Positions 11,510-23,900 of a stretch of DNA of 55,000 nucleotides are shown here, piece by piece (the stretch's first letter is position 1; each line of letters starts with the position of its first letter). The position numbers were made by a program, and so were the translations under genes. The stretch is from Actinidia chinensis (Eukaryota; Streptophyta; Magnoliopsida; Ericales; Actinidiaceae). Under the pieces are notes generated by a model. The model was not told the origin of the DNA. It saw nothing but the letters and a program-made list of their open reading frames with translations, and made no database searches. The stretch spans positions 97,501 to 152,500 of the forward strand of contig VIGQ01001239.1 of the NCBI GenBank assembly GCA_009663005.1, given 5' to 3'.

Positions 11510-13085
11510 TGAAGGTGTACATGTAAAAATATCAGAATCAGGTTGGACTATGTCCTATCTAAAATATGGGGAAGTATTTCAAATCACCAATCATGTTATG
11601 CCACTCCATACTCAAGGTGGACTGTCTTCTATTTGGGTAAGTCTACACTTTACCGAAGTTTTTCTACCGAATAACTTACCGAAGTTAAGAAAACGACGCC
11701 CGTGTTTGAATTAAATAAACAGAAAACAAAAATCACTTCTATCTGTTGAAATAAAGTTTTTGATTTATTTTAAATTGGGTTAAAAAGAAAAACAAAACTT
11801 AACTATTTTTAGATTTACTTTAATATACCACACATGTTGTATAGTAAATAGATACAAGTAAAGTAAAATTTCTTCTTAAATAAAAGTTAAACAAAACCTG
11901 AACTGAAAAACACAAACAATCTCTTAAATAAAGGATGGTTTCTGGAAAAAACAAGTGAAAAACAAAGCCCGACCCCAAGTTAACTTCGGTCCTACCGAAG
12001 TTCAGTTCGGATCTACCGAACTATAGACCGAAGCCAGAACAAGGCACAGACCGAATGCCAAGACCACAAAAGATCTATTGAAGTTAAAGATGGCTCTCTG
12101 GAACACAAAGTAATTTCAAACCGAAATTAAGTTCGGTTCAACGCGAAGTGTAATGAAAAGTTAGACCGAACTGTCAGAAACTTGAAGAACAGAGCAAACA
12201 AAGCATAAGTCATAGCCACTGAAAGTCCGTTCAAAAATCTACCGAACTTAAAGTCGGGCAGTATCTCTCCCTCCCCTCAGAAAAGACAACCGAAGTTGTT
12301 GAATGAAGAACATAGCCAAACAAAGCACAAGAACGCAAGCTACTGGAATGTCGGCTGAAAATCCACCGAACCTTAAAGTTCGTTCTGACGAAGATCATAA
12401 AAGTCACCGAAGGTTGCTGATGAGAATAAAAAAAACAAAGCAAAACAAAGAATCCGTAAACAAGCCCTCTGAAAGATCCGTTGAAAATCACTGAACTTAA
12501 AGTTCAGTCCGACCGAATTTCAGAAAAAGTCAGACCGAAATTTTAAAATACAAATTTGCGCAGATCCAACAGAGAGATTAAACCCAAAATGGCTTTGCCC
12601 CTACAGTGCATTAAATGCTGCAACGTCTCTTTTAAGTCTTGGGCTTTAAAATAACCCTTGGAGTTGTTGGGAAGTATTGAGTGATCTAACCAGCATTCTT
12701 GCTAGCATTCAATACTTCAATCATCCCTAAGCCCTTTATTATATTCAACTTGTTGTGATTGAGATAAAGATCCAAGAGAGGTGTTCTCTTGAATACTATA
12801 AGAGCTCTAGTGTTGTAAAAGTTTCTCAAGCACCATTAAGCTTGAAGTTAGTGGAACTCCATAAAGGTCTTGGTAAAGTGGATGTAGGCAAGGTTTGGCG
12901 CAAACCACTATAACTTGTTTTGCAATTTTTTTTTTCCCTACTCTTCATACTTTGTCGTTTTTTTTCATATATACCTAATTTGGATAGAATTGTATATTAG
13001 GTTAATTAAAAGAAAAATTTTCTAATTGGTCCAAAAAAGAAGCAACCTATTTCATTTCACCCCCTCCCAAACCTCATAGCTTGCA
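11510..13085 (+). mobile_element. Sirevirus-type LTR (probably solo)
   Basis: The 3' half has the hallmark end of SIRE/Maximus copia LTRs: GTGGATGTAGGC followed by GGTTTGGC and ACCACTATAA at about 12878-12913, then a T-rich tract and a C-rich end near 13060-13085. The 5' half carries at least 15 ACCGAA or TTCGGT motifs from about 11653 to 12540, several arranged as palindromes such as GAACTTAAAGTTC. Dense short palindromes are a reported feature of Sirevirus LTRs. No primer-binding site or pol follows, so it is probably a solo LTR. The left boundary is uncertain (11465-11640). It lies immediately upstream of SCPL gene A, in the opposite orientation. Confidence 0.75.
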
Positions 13086-13089
13086 TTTT

Positions 13090-13640
13090 TAGCGAACACT
13101 ACATTTTTCCCATTTGTTCTTTAAAACAAATTTTCTTCCTTTGAACAAACCCTCGACCGAAACTCACTTCTCCCTCTTCATTCATTTTTCCAATTTATTT
13201 CTTCAATTCCTCTGGGGATTTCCAATTGAAGGTAAGTTGTAGAGCTTCTGTGAAAGGAGCTCTCTTCTTGCTCTTCCTTATGGCCCTCCACTCTTTGGCG
13301 CCAATGGGTGTTGTATCTTCTTTTTCTTCCCCTTCTATGGACAATCTGAAGCCAGATTGGGTTGTTGGTGCGTCGGGTGAGGCATTTGGGGCCTGGTGGG
13401 GAAGCGATGGGGTTGGAATTTTATGGGTTATGAGTGATTGGGGTGAATGAAGAAGATGAATCTTAGAGCCATTTTTATATTGTGTTTTTGGTGGGGTGAA
13501 GAAGCTGGAATCTTTGCGCTAGGTGGGGGGCATGGGAAAGCCGGTTGGTGGCCGGAGGAGGCGGGGGGTACCGTTTTATAGGAGAAAAAATTGGTCAGAG
13601 GGTTGTTTCAGAGGGGAGAAAAGGAGAACATTTGTTTTGA
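13090..13640 (+). other. Gene-like fragment with signal-peptide-like frame
   Basis: GC rises here. A pyrimidine-rich leader is followed at about 13229 by GAAG/GTAAGT, a perfect donor-like site, then by a frame with ALFLLFLMALHSLAPMGVV, hydrophobic like a signal peptide, ending at a stop at 13450. No family was recognised and the frame opens without an ATG ahead of the hydrophobic run. It may be a broken first exon of a host gene or chance. Confidence 0.25.
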
Positions 13641-14272
13641 AGAAACAACTTGGGGAAAATGATAGAAGTGTTTTGTTTTTTGTTTTTTGTTTTATTTAAT
13701 TCAAACGGCGTCGTTTCTTAACTTGGTAAACTATTTGGTAGAAAACTTCGGAAGTATAGAACTTCATTATATGACATGCTCAATTTTGGAGCATAACTTT
13801 AAAAGAGGGAAGTGGCTTGCGTTGATTGATCAATGTTATCGCCCAAATTATACAGTATTAGTTGATAAAGTTATCTTTAACCTGAATATATAAGCCAACA
13901 AGTGCTACAGGCATACATACTATAGTAAAAGAACAAGTGAGACCCTTTGGATCTATCCCCTTAGTAAATAATTCACCACTCTCTTAGCACAATTGGTGAG
14001 AGAATTTGGGAATTTATTGGTTAAAATATAAATTTTAACTTGAATGGAAATCAAACAATGCTAATTACACATACATAATTTAATAAATAAATTACAAACT
14101 CTCTTACCAAAATTGAAAGGCCAGTAGTTTGTAAAGTTATTTTTATTCTTCATTTTCCATATAAATGAGGGTAGCTTTTGTGAAGACTAAAATTAGCACA
14201 CCGCATTCAACAACCATAATATTGGAAATTGAGTGTTATATAAATACATGGTTTTTGAAAAGGCTCTGTAGA

Positions 14273-15035
14273 GCATGGGAATAGCGGACTACAATCCCAA
14301 CAACAAATTAAAAAGCAAAAAAAAATACAAAATTTAGTTAATTATCAAGTAATTTACACTAATCAACTTTTTTTCATATATTTATGAATATATTTAAGAT
14401 TTTATTTGATGTGAGTCCTATATAACACAAACTACAGAAACTTATAGTCACTATATCAAGATCTTGAAAAATTGGCCGTATGGCATGGGAATAACGAATG
14501 CACAATTCCACAATTAAAGTAAAAAAACTACAAAATTTAGTTAATTATCAAATAATTTACCGCTAATAATATTTTTCATATATTAGTGACTATAATCAAG
14601 ATTCTATTTGATGTCCGCCCTATAGAACACCAATACATCAACTTGTGAGTGTTAATATAGTCACTGCATACAAGATTCTAGAAAAAATGTGGTAGTTTAT
14701 TGGTAGGGGGCATGGGAAAAGAATAGCGGACGCACAATCCAATAACAAAAAAAAAAAAATACAAAATTTTGAGTTAATTATCAAGTAATTTATGCTAATA
14801 ATTTTTTTCATTTTTTAGTGACTATATCAAGATTCTATTTGATGTGCATCCCATATAACAACAAATAAAACAACTTGTAATTAATTAACACTATATCACG
14901 ATTCTAGAAAATGGGCAGTGGGCATGGGAAAGGGAATAGCGAACACACATTCTAACAACAAAATAAAAATAAAGAACAACACAAAATTTTAGTAATTACA
15001 ATAAGTTATGCTAATAAATTTTTCTATTTGTTATT
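14273..15035. repeat. Tandem repeat, about 210 bases x about 4, unit A
   Basis: Copies start at about 14273, 14483, 14711 and 14922, each opening with GCATGGGAA and an AATAGCG-like block, then an AT-rich stretch, then a CAAGATTCTATTTGATGTG block and a TCTAGAAAA end. The last copy is cut by a LINE tail and a MITE-like insertion. Confidence 0.8.
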
Positions 15036-15079
15036 CCTTCTCAATGAAATTCTTTTCTTCGCCGTTCAAAAAAAAAATT
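15022..15079 (+). mobile_element. Severely truncated LINE 3' end
   Basis: A short CTTCTCAATGAAATTCTTTT tail resembling plant L1 3' ends, followed by a run of ten or eleven A, flanked on both sides by TTCTATTTG or near it, which looks like a target-site duplication. It interrupts the fourth copy of the tandem repeat in unit A only. Confidence 0.4.
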
Positions 15080-16060
15080 CTATTTGAATAAGAGGTGCAC
15101 AAACAAATAGTCTAAGGCGGGACAGATCCGCGATAATAACAGGTTCGATCGGTCACGGGCTAGATGAGCCAGTTCGCTTACAGTAATAGATGGGTTAGGC
15201 CCAATCCATTAAACATCTTTCTTGCTCAGTCTGGCCCATGAAACTAGTCCGCTACAGTAAGTATCGGCTGGGCCTCTACATAGCATGGCCGAATTCGGTC
15301 TAGAATGGCTTTTGGCTCTTTTTTTTACGATTATTCCAACACATTTTTAATTAATGTAATGTTATATTTTGTACACATTTTTTTTTCTTTAATGTTACAA
15401 AAATATTTATTCTTTAAAAAATAAGAAGAATTTTTAAATTATTATTTTAGTAATTACAATAACAATGTATTTTATGGAATAATGAAATTAAAAATTAAAA
15501 TAATAAATAAATAAGACTAAAAAGTCAAGAGATTAATTTTATGTATGATAAATAATGTCAAATACATGATTGTTAAAATAAAATAATCAAATAACAAAAA
15601 AAAAGTTAGAATTTGAATCACTATAAGTTAAGTACATTTCAATTAGGTTGTCACCCATTACCATCATTAGTTTGCATTTACTCATCTCTTTACTTACAAA
15701 GTATAATATGACACAAAAAAATGGGTTTATAGGAGGGCGAGGTTTCAAGTTCGATCCTCCATGAAAAAAAAAAATTGCCTTAACGGGCCGACGGCATGGA
15801 TTAATGGTGGACAGGCTGGACTAATGGGCTGATTATTCGGTCTGTTAATATAGGCCGAATGGGTTGGACTAATGGGAAGTACCGGCGCCGGGCTATTTTA
15901 ATGCGTCAGATTTCGGCGAAGCGGTGTCCAAATTGGTGCCCGATAGTAACTGATTCAGGTGAGCCAAGCCCAAACGGGCCAGACTTTAGTAAGACCGCTA
16001 CAGTAACGAGCCAATAAAACGGGCAGGTTAAATAGTCCGTACCATTTATACACCATCTAG
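15080..16060. mobile_element. Possible hAT-like MITE insertion, unit A only
   Basis: The ends resemble each other in inverse orientation: AAGAGGTGCACAAAC at the left, and GATGGTGTATAAATGG reading inward from the right. GC-rich arms with many GGGCC-type words flank an AT-rich centre. The corresponding unit B sequence (about 43500) lacks it. No clear 8-base duplication was seen. A GTTCGATCC motif ahead of an A run at 15750-15772 resembles a SINE 3' part. Confidence 0.4.
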
Positions 16061-17079
16061 TAATATAGAACACAAACTACATAACTTGTGAGTCCAGACA
16101 AATATATGTTAATTGGGCATGTAAGAGAGTCTAATAGTTTATGGAAATTCAGACTATAAGCCTTTCAATTGTTTTGGAGTTTTTCTTTTAATAAATTACA
16201 GAAAAAATTTTAAAAAAGAACAAAACTCAGAGTTTAACTTTGGTAACAAATTAAGATCTCAATTTTTAAGTTCAATAAATTAATCTCTAAAAAATTTTAA
16301 AAAAAAAAATTTAATTCAAACTTATCAGCTTTCGTTTAAATGATGACGATAAGGTGGTTTCGCAAAAAAACAATTTTAAAAAAAAAACATGCACAATTGA
16401 AAACCCCTTGAAAATCTCTGAACTCTACGGCTGGCATATATCTCAGAAAGAATTAGATAGTGCAAAAAAAAAATGGTAAAACAAATGCTAAATTAAAGTA
16501 GATATTAGGGGACTTGGGCTTTAAGGAGCGCCAATTCGCATGTGTCTTTTACAAAATTATTTTGACAATAAAGCAACATAGGTACGAGTAATAGTAAAGA
16601 AACATCGTTTGACGGATAATTTGAATGTTTTTACGATTAAACATTTAAAATTTAATTTGCTAAATATATATATAATTTGTTTATTATGTCAAACTTTCAG
16701 GTTTATTTTTATAGTTTCCCTTAATCAAATGTTGTTGACCAAACAAAATAGAGACACGGGCCCGCGCAAGCATAAGCTTTGAGGCGTTTGCGTTAAAGGG
16801 AATCCAAATGAAGAAAGTGCCATTACACACACGCACACATATGTAGCCACCTAAGAAAAATTTGTTCACTAAGTTCCCAAAATATAATTATTTTTTGTTC
16901 CCTATAATCATAATTCAGTTTGAAAGCGATAAGCGTATTATAGGAAGTTTTAACTTATTAACAATAACATTTTTGAGATAGGAGTTTAAAAAAGTCTCTT
17001 GCATGGGAGGTGAAGGCAATTATTCCATGTTTCTTACATAAAAAATATTAAGATATTTGTAATTATTTTTTTGATGTCC

Positions 17080-17163
17080 AGTTATCGGATTAGCTCAATG
17101 GGTTTGATAGAAACTAAATCTGGGTTCTAAAGTTAACGTCGGCCAGATAAACTTCTAGTGACT
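17080..17163 (+). repeat. tRNA-derived SINE-like remnant, unit A
   Basis: TTAGCTCAATGGG resembles a tRNA A box, followed about 30 bases later by GGTTCTAAAG, a poor B-box match. The same stretch is in unit B at 44597-44673. Too decayed for a firm call. Confidence 0.25.
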
Positions 17164-17423
17164 CTTAGACTATGTTTGATACGATTTAAATTTAATGGAT
17201 TAGCAATGCTAAATTTTAATCTCCTCAGTTAGTCATATGAGATTGGATTAGTAATACTAACCCTTCTATGGGATTCTAATCCCTTCATTTTGAAAAAATA
17301 ACCTGATCAATGAGCTATTAATTCATTATAAATTTTTGCACTAAAACAAGGTTTTAAAGTGGGCTTCACAATTAATAATAGTCCAGTCGCACTCTCAAAA
17401 TTAATTAACAAACATAAACTAAG
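17164..17423. mobile_element. Tourist-like MITE shared by both units (copy A)
   Basis: About 260 bases with inverted ends: CTTAGACTATGTTTGATA at the left, and CTTAGTTTATGTTTGTTAA reading inward from the right. The unit B counterpart is at 44674-44948, so the insertion predates the duplication. Confidence 0.55.
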
Positions 17424-19079
17424 GAGACTCGAAACGTGTCGCTTGACATAACATCAATGTCTTTTTCCGGATGACTACTCATACGTTTGAAGATATTTTT
17501 AATTGATAATCCAGAAAACGATGATCTTAGGCATTTAGTTTCGGTGCTAGCTCTTGTTAGTCGTTACATAACCTTTTTATATTTTTTTCCTTCACCTGAC
17601 CCAATTAAGAGGTGAACGTAGGAAAATGACAATCAGCTACCTGCAGTGTCTCATATTGTGGATCTTTGTGTTTTTCATTTGCTGAGTTTTTGCAAGTGTT
17701 TAGTTGAACAGAATGGTTGGAAATATCCAATCTTGAGGAAGGGGAATTAACAATCAAATGTCCTAACACAGACTGAAAAAGTTAGCTCCACAAAACTATA
17801 AAAAATATGGCAGAATATTTCTTTCCAAATAGCACACAAAATTGCATGATAAAACATGCATGTCATACCATATTGTGGATTTCAACTTTACTGTAAAGTC
17901 GGCAAGTTAGCCCTTACGTATAAACTCATTTCAGTTATTGAGCTATTTATTTTACGACTCATACAAAGATGCTTCATAAAAAAAAATAAATTGATCGACT
18001 ATGAGCTCTCACATGCATGGTACAATGACATTTCAAAAAAAAAAAGATTGTCATATGTATGAAAGTCGTTCTCACGGTTCGAATAAAACTAGATGTTTTG
18101 ATTGACGATGGTCTAATCAAGTTGATTTTTTTATATATTAAATTATCTCATAAGCTATCTTTAGACTATGAATAGATTTAGATTGTCAATATAGCTTTAA
18201 ACTGGAGCCCCAATCTGCTACTTTAATAAAATTCAAAACTTACAATTGTTGAGAGTTCGAGACTAGTCCATATCTTTTTAATTTTCTACTCAATATAAGT
18301 AACTTGGTTGACAAAACTTAAACAGAGAGAGATACCAAGTGAAGAGAGAGAGCATGAGACCTAACCTTATGATCAGACTTCAATTGGCCGTTGGAGTGTT
18401 TGGGATTGAGAGTCATTCTAGTGTTGGTAATTAATTAAAAGGATAACAATATTTATTTGTTAATAGAACGTGCGTGTTGGTTGAGAGAGAGAGGATGGAA
18501 GACAGGCATGAGGAGGGAGAGAGTATAAAAGATCCGTGGGACTGCCATGAACTTAATCCTAAATGGCCACCCATTGAGGCTAGGCTAGTTATGATCTAGG
18601 GCTAGATATCTTAAACGATTTGACAGATTTGGAAATCATCCGGACCATCAATTGAAGACAGACGTTAACCCAACCATTAAATCCAGTAGCTGAATGTAAT
18701 TTAAAATACAATGGCTTCTTTAAAATGCAATCCCGAAAAATTTTTTGGAGAGTGCAAGGAAGAGACTTGTTGGTCTTTGGTTCTTCTGTGGAGTTCGTCA
18801 TGACCGTTTTTGATCAGGACTATCATAGAGGGATAACCTGTACAGAACAAGACTTACAGAGGGCTTCTTTATGTTAGTTCGAATTTCAGGTCTTAGTGTA
18901 AATACAAGACGAATAAAAAATTTTCTTGTCACATTGAAGTCATTGACGAACATTGGTTGGTTTTTGCAGCCGATGTCCATATCTACCTTTTAACCAAGTC
19001 TGTCATCTGGCAAGCATATTAGCTACAGTTATCTAATTAACAAAAAGGCCAAAACCCAGTATAGGGACAAATTATATAA

Positions 19080-19296
19080 CTAGAATTCCTGACATTGCTA
19101 GGGTGGGCACCGTCACGAGCTATCACTATGACACAAGCTCTGTGGCCCTGCGTCGGAGTTCGGTTGAGATATTGTCGAACACAGGATTGTCTGAGCTAAG
19201 GCACTTAGTCTCCCGAGTTGTTGCTTTTTGTAAGGCTCAGTGATAACCGCGCGGAGTGGTGGAAGAGGGGCAACGGCGCAACCTCGTGCCAAAGGA
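19080..19296. other. GC-rich segment beside short LTR element
   Basis: Unit B leaves homology with unit A at about 19070. This 200-base GC-rich piece is not recognised. Its right end, CCTCGTGCCAAAGGA, sits against an LTR where a reversed primer-binding site could be expected, so it may be internal sequence of a related element. Confidence 0.25.
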
Positions 19297-19773
19297 TGCA
19301 GAGTGTAACGGAAAAAACAAAAAAAAAGAAAAGGATAAATGACCCTCAATCTGTTGATTCTAACGAATGCCGAAAACGAAATCCCTCTCCTAAATCGTTT
19401 GATTCCAAAGAATCCGGGAATAGGCATCAAACACTTTGTTTGATTTGAAAAATCCCAAAGATTGGAAAAAAAAAGAGAACGCTCTCTTTAATCATTCAAT
19501 TTTTATTACTTAATAAACTCCTTAAAAATACGGTTACATCTTATTTTAATAGAAAGGAAATTAGAATTATAATCTACTAAAATAATAAATCACTAACACT
19601 TAATCTAATACAAATCCTAATTAAAAGAAAATTCATATCCTAATAACTAAAAGAAAACTGATTAAAAAAAAATAAAGATAATATAAATAAATAAAATTTT
19701 TTGTATTTTTCGTTCTGCCTCATTCTTAAAAATACGAAACTTACAATATAAAATTTCTAAAATTGCACTTGCA
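19297..19773 (-). repeat. 3' LTR of short element
   Basis: Pairs with 20326-20805. It shares the blocks CAAACACTTTGTTTGATTT and ATTCAATTTTTATTA and an AT-rich remainder. Confidence 0.65.
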
Positions 19774-20325
19774 TCATTCTCTCCTAATGAAAATAAAAAT
19801 TCATTCTCGAGTTTTTATTGCTTGAAATAATTTGCCGCGTCTGCAACTTGTCAGCGTTTGCCTTAATTTCAGATTAATCTTCTCAAACTACCTGACAACT
19901 AATTTATTTCTAACCCACACTTGTAATTAGTGTATTAGGCTAAAAAAATTTCACAAGCCACTGTACCTCTTTTTCAATATCATCATTGTCAGCAACAACT
20001 TGGAATAGGTCAGACTCGGCTAGTGTCTCAAACAATTATTCTAACTTCAAAAAGTGAAAACCTCGGCCATAAACAAACCTGTATTGTAACATCAATTTTA
20101 TTAAATTTTGTTCACTTCCTTTTACTATGTGAAAATCAATCTCTTCATCATAACGGTGGCTACTCTAACCATAATCAAATCTAGAATAACATTTAGAATA
20201 TTAATGGCCCGCTACCGCGCCTCATCACTTTTGTACATATCTTCAACTGTTTGCATTCGTACCACCTCGAATACCGCATCGTCTCATGATCAATCAGGTA
20301 CCAAACACAAGATCTGATACCACGA

Positions 20326-20805
20326 TGCAGAGCATAATATAAAAAACAAAGAAAAAGAAATAAGATGTAATGACCTCGAATCCGTTGATTTTCGAATGCT
20401 AAAAACAAAATCCCTCTCTAAATTCGTTGATTCATACAAATACCGAAAATAAAGCCATCAAACACTTTGTTGATTTCAAAAATACCAAAGAATTTGGAAC
20501 AAAAAAATATAACGCTTTTTTTAATCACTCAATTTTTATTAATCAAAAAAACTCCTAAAATAAGGTTACATGCTTATTTATAATAGAAAGGAAACTAGAC
20601 TTCTAAACCTACTAAAATTCTAAATTACTGACTATCCAAATAAAATATTGACTTAATCTCATAAAACCAAATTAGAATCCTATACTAAAGAAAACTAATT
20701 AAAATAAAAAAAACTATAATTAAAAAATCCTTTTTGTATTTTTAGTTGCGCATCATTTTAGAATAAGAAAAAATAAAATCTGAAATTCCTAAAATTGCTC
20801 AGGCA
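20326..20805 (-). repeat. 5' LTR of short element
   Basis: Adjoins the reversed primer-binding site at 20311-20322 and matches 19297-19773. Confidence 0.65.
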
Positions 20806-23129
20806 TCACCAGCGTTGTCAAGGGATATAGGTACTTGCACTGCGAAGTTTCTTCTGACAGCCACCCATCCACGATGGAGACGTCAGCAGTTTTGATGGAA
20901 TTATTTGGAAAAGCTGTATGCATCTATTGATGGGAGCCAATTTAGTATCAATTGGGATTGAACTTCATCCCTTCGTCTTGAATCGAGTCAAACGCTTCTA
21001 ATTTCTATAAGCAATGTCAAATTATGGAATCACTTAGGCACAGTTTAAGCCTACCTGGACCTATTCCACTGCTGTAAACTGCCTTTTATACCTACCGAGC
21101 CCTCTTGTCTTCGCCACTTTTCCATGGCTCGTCCTCCTGATTATAAGATACACGGGTTTCTCTCCTTCACCGCCATCATCTTCGTACATGGGTCAAGCTC
21201 TTGTTGAGCTTCATCTAAGGAGACTTGCAAGAAGGCTTGATTTATCATCAGCACCTCTCCGCTTGTGCGGCCACACCTTCCTTGACATAACGACCACCAT
21301 CAGCTGGCTCTAAGATTTACAACCATGGCATACCTCTAGTTCTCAAAAGAATATTGCAATTTTTGTAGACTCGGCATTCCACTTTACGAAGGCAGTCGCT
21401 CATGCCACAAACCCAGACGCAGAAGTTTCCTATAATCTGTTAAGTGCTGCGATCACTATTTCAACTAGCCATCTCCTGATTCTTTTTCTTCATCACCTTA
21501 CTGCCATTTATGTTTAGACCAGAGTCCACTAGGTTTTAATCACGCACTAATATTCATTCATCCGCTCTCTCAACTACTTCAAGGTACTTTACCTTAGTTT
21601 TTTGATTCAGCCTGTTGCAATCATATGACTTAGAGTGCCTCTTTATTCTCTATCACACGGATCCCACTTCCTCTATGCATCCTATTCACACTATTTATAG
21701 TCTCTTTTATGACTACACTCACCATTGCATCTATTGTTACTCCTGATCTTACTATCAACCATACTTATCTATTCATGCTCTTTCTCATAATTTTGTTATC
21801 TGTTGGTCAACTATGTGACTGGCTTACCTTACATTTTTTCAATTCTGGTTGTCCTTTTCAGTTTCAACAGACAAGGAAAGTCATTGGGACTTAGCCGTTT
21901 TAAAAATTGGGACATTGTTGAGTTAGGACTCTCTCCATGTTCCTACTCCAATCTATAATCGCAGCCTCTAGTTCCAATAGTCATGTCTCTCTTGCTTATG
22001 GCATTCCTTGCTTAAGTTATGCTTTCCTTTAATCAAAATTGCAAAAAAATTAGGATCTCGTGATAGTTTAGGTTTCTGTTAAACCTGACAAAAATTTTCA
22101 TTGTTTGCTTGTCAAACTGGAAAACAACAGGCTACCTTTTTATATTAATGATGCTCTGCTGACTTCTCCTTTGACCTTGTTAGCTCAAGTGTGGAGCCCC
22201 GCCCCAGCCCATCTCTACTATGCTTGGTTCTCGATACTTTGTCATGTTATGATAATTATTCTCGATATATATAGATTATCTTATGAATAGTAGATTCTGA
22301 GTACTTGGTATTTATGATGAGTTCAGAAAATAATTCAAACACAATTTTCTAACAAAATAAAAAAATTTTATTTGACAATGATCAAGAAATAAACAAATTA
22401 TTTTTTTCTCAACATTCTTAAACAAAATGGTACTCTCTCCCAGTTATATGTACTGGTACTTCTCAATGAAATGGATGTGCAAAGCACAAACGTCAGACAT
22501 CTTGGACACTGTCCGTGCCCTTCTCCTTTCTGCCTAGTCACCGAATCATTTTTAGAGAAACTACTCTTACGTTGTCTTCACCATAAATGCACACCATCAT
22601 TGGTCACCAACAAATATCACCTTCAGAACGTCTGATTAACACTTTCTCTATTACACCACTCTTCGCATTTTGGGTGTGCATCTTTTTTCTTTTTCAACCT
22701 CGAATGAAACATAATAAGGGTTTAGAAACCATTCTCAAACTTTGCCGTTCTTAGGGTATGTGATGAATATTAGGGATATCATTGATAATATATCTCCAAA
22801 TGATACGCATTTCTCAACATGTTGAATTTTGAGATGATGGTTAAGTTTTCGGACATCTAAAAAATACCTACCATCGTTGATTTGGACGCCCCTTTCTTTA
22901 CTGACATTCTCATTAGATATTATCTTTCATGTTACTTCTCCAACTTTTGGGCAAGTTCCTCTATCATCACTACTTCTAACATCCCACACCATGGACCTTC
23001 CCAATACTCCCCCCAGCAGCTCCATCATCCACTTTCTCATTCCCCTACTCATTGTTCTCCAGTACGAACTGTACCCTCTCTCTTTGTGATTATCATTGTT
23101 ATTTTGCTTTTTTTTACTTTGTATGGGGC

Positions 23130-23900
23130 ATCGCAATTTTCGTGAGGCCTCCTCTAATCTTGATTGGAAGAAAGCAAGCAGATAATTAAATACTCTTGAT
23201 AAACTCACACATGGGATATAGTTGACTTATTTGTCTAACACAACAATAGGGGATCAAATGAGTATATAAAATTAAGACTCAAGCTGATGACACTGTTGAA
23301 TGGTACACAGCATGTCTGGTTTGTCTGAGGTTTTACACTCCAGAATATGGAATTGATAATGAGGAAGTTTTGCTCTATTGCTCACCTTACCTTTTGTTCA
23401 TATCCTTATGTTGTTGCTATAGTTTGTGGATGGGATTTTTTTTCAAATGGATAAAAAAAATGCTTTTCTCAATGGTGATTTGCCAAGAGAAAGTATTAAC
23501 TCTGTCTTCCTGGCTATGATCCTCTTCCTCATAAGGTCTGTCGTCTAGGCGTCCGTGCTCTATATGGATTTAAGCAAGCCCTCCGAGTCTGGTTTGCCAA
23601 ATTTAGTTCCCAGTTCTCAGCTTGGTTTCTCTTCCAGCTCTTATGATTCGACCTCTTTATCAGGAAGTCTACTCCGGGTATTATATTTTTCTACTATATA
23701 TTGATGACAGTAATTATTACTGGTGATAATTTGGATGGCATTCACAATCCCAAACATTTTCCTCATTCTGCAGTTTGCAACGAAGGATTTAGGCACTCTG
23801 AACTATTTACTATCTTTCCAACAAATATGTTGCCGATATCTTGTCTCGCGTTGGACTTCACTAACAACAAGACTATTGTTACTCCATTAGAAAATAATTC
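23130..23900 (+). pseudogene. copia-1 reverse transcriptase region
   Basis: Contains the copia RT blocks KIKTQAD, EYGIDNEE, NAFLNGDL, ALYGFKQAP, the YIDDS/VDD-type active-site region and the following LGTLNYF block, in several frames. It cannot be translated without multiple shifts. Confidence 0.8.

Larger units (their letters stand above)
14060..18600. repeat. Duplicated 5' flank of SCPL unit A
   Basis: Matches unit B 42572-46387 throughout, including a tandem repeat and a MITE. It marks the upstream part of the duplicated unit on the minus-strand gene side. No gene was recognised. It ends at the tandem junction near 18600, where the sequence matching 735 onward begins again. Confidence 0.8.
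19297..20805 (-). mobile_element. Short non-autonomous LTR element
   Basis: Two similar LTRs, 19297-19773 and 20326-20805 (477 and 480 bases), both beginning TGCAGAG and ending in CA on the plus strand, enclose only about 550 bases with no coding domain. A reversed primer-binding site GATCTGATACCA at 20311-20322 next to the right LTR, and a purine-rich stretch next to the left one, give minus orientation. The size fits a TRIM-like element. No target duplication was found. Confidence 0.65.

Noticed and set aside
14273..15035. CRISPR-like regular repeats
   Set aside because: The repeats are long (about 210 bases), adjacent, degenerate, and in plant DNA; there are no spacers or cas genes.
19113..19448. 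Open frames on both strands near 19113-19448
   Set aside because: They cross the boundary of an LTR and show no protein motif.
22877..23208. Overlapping open frames around 22877-23208
   Set aside because: They fall in the variable pre-RT part of copia-1 pol and are shadows of its broken frame.
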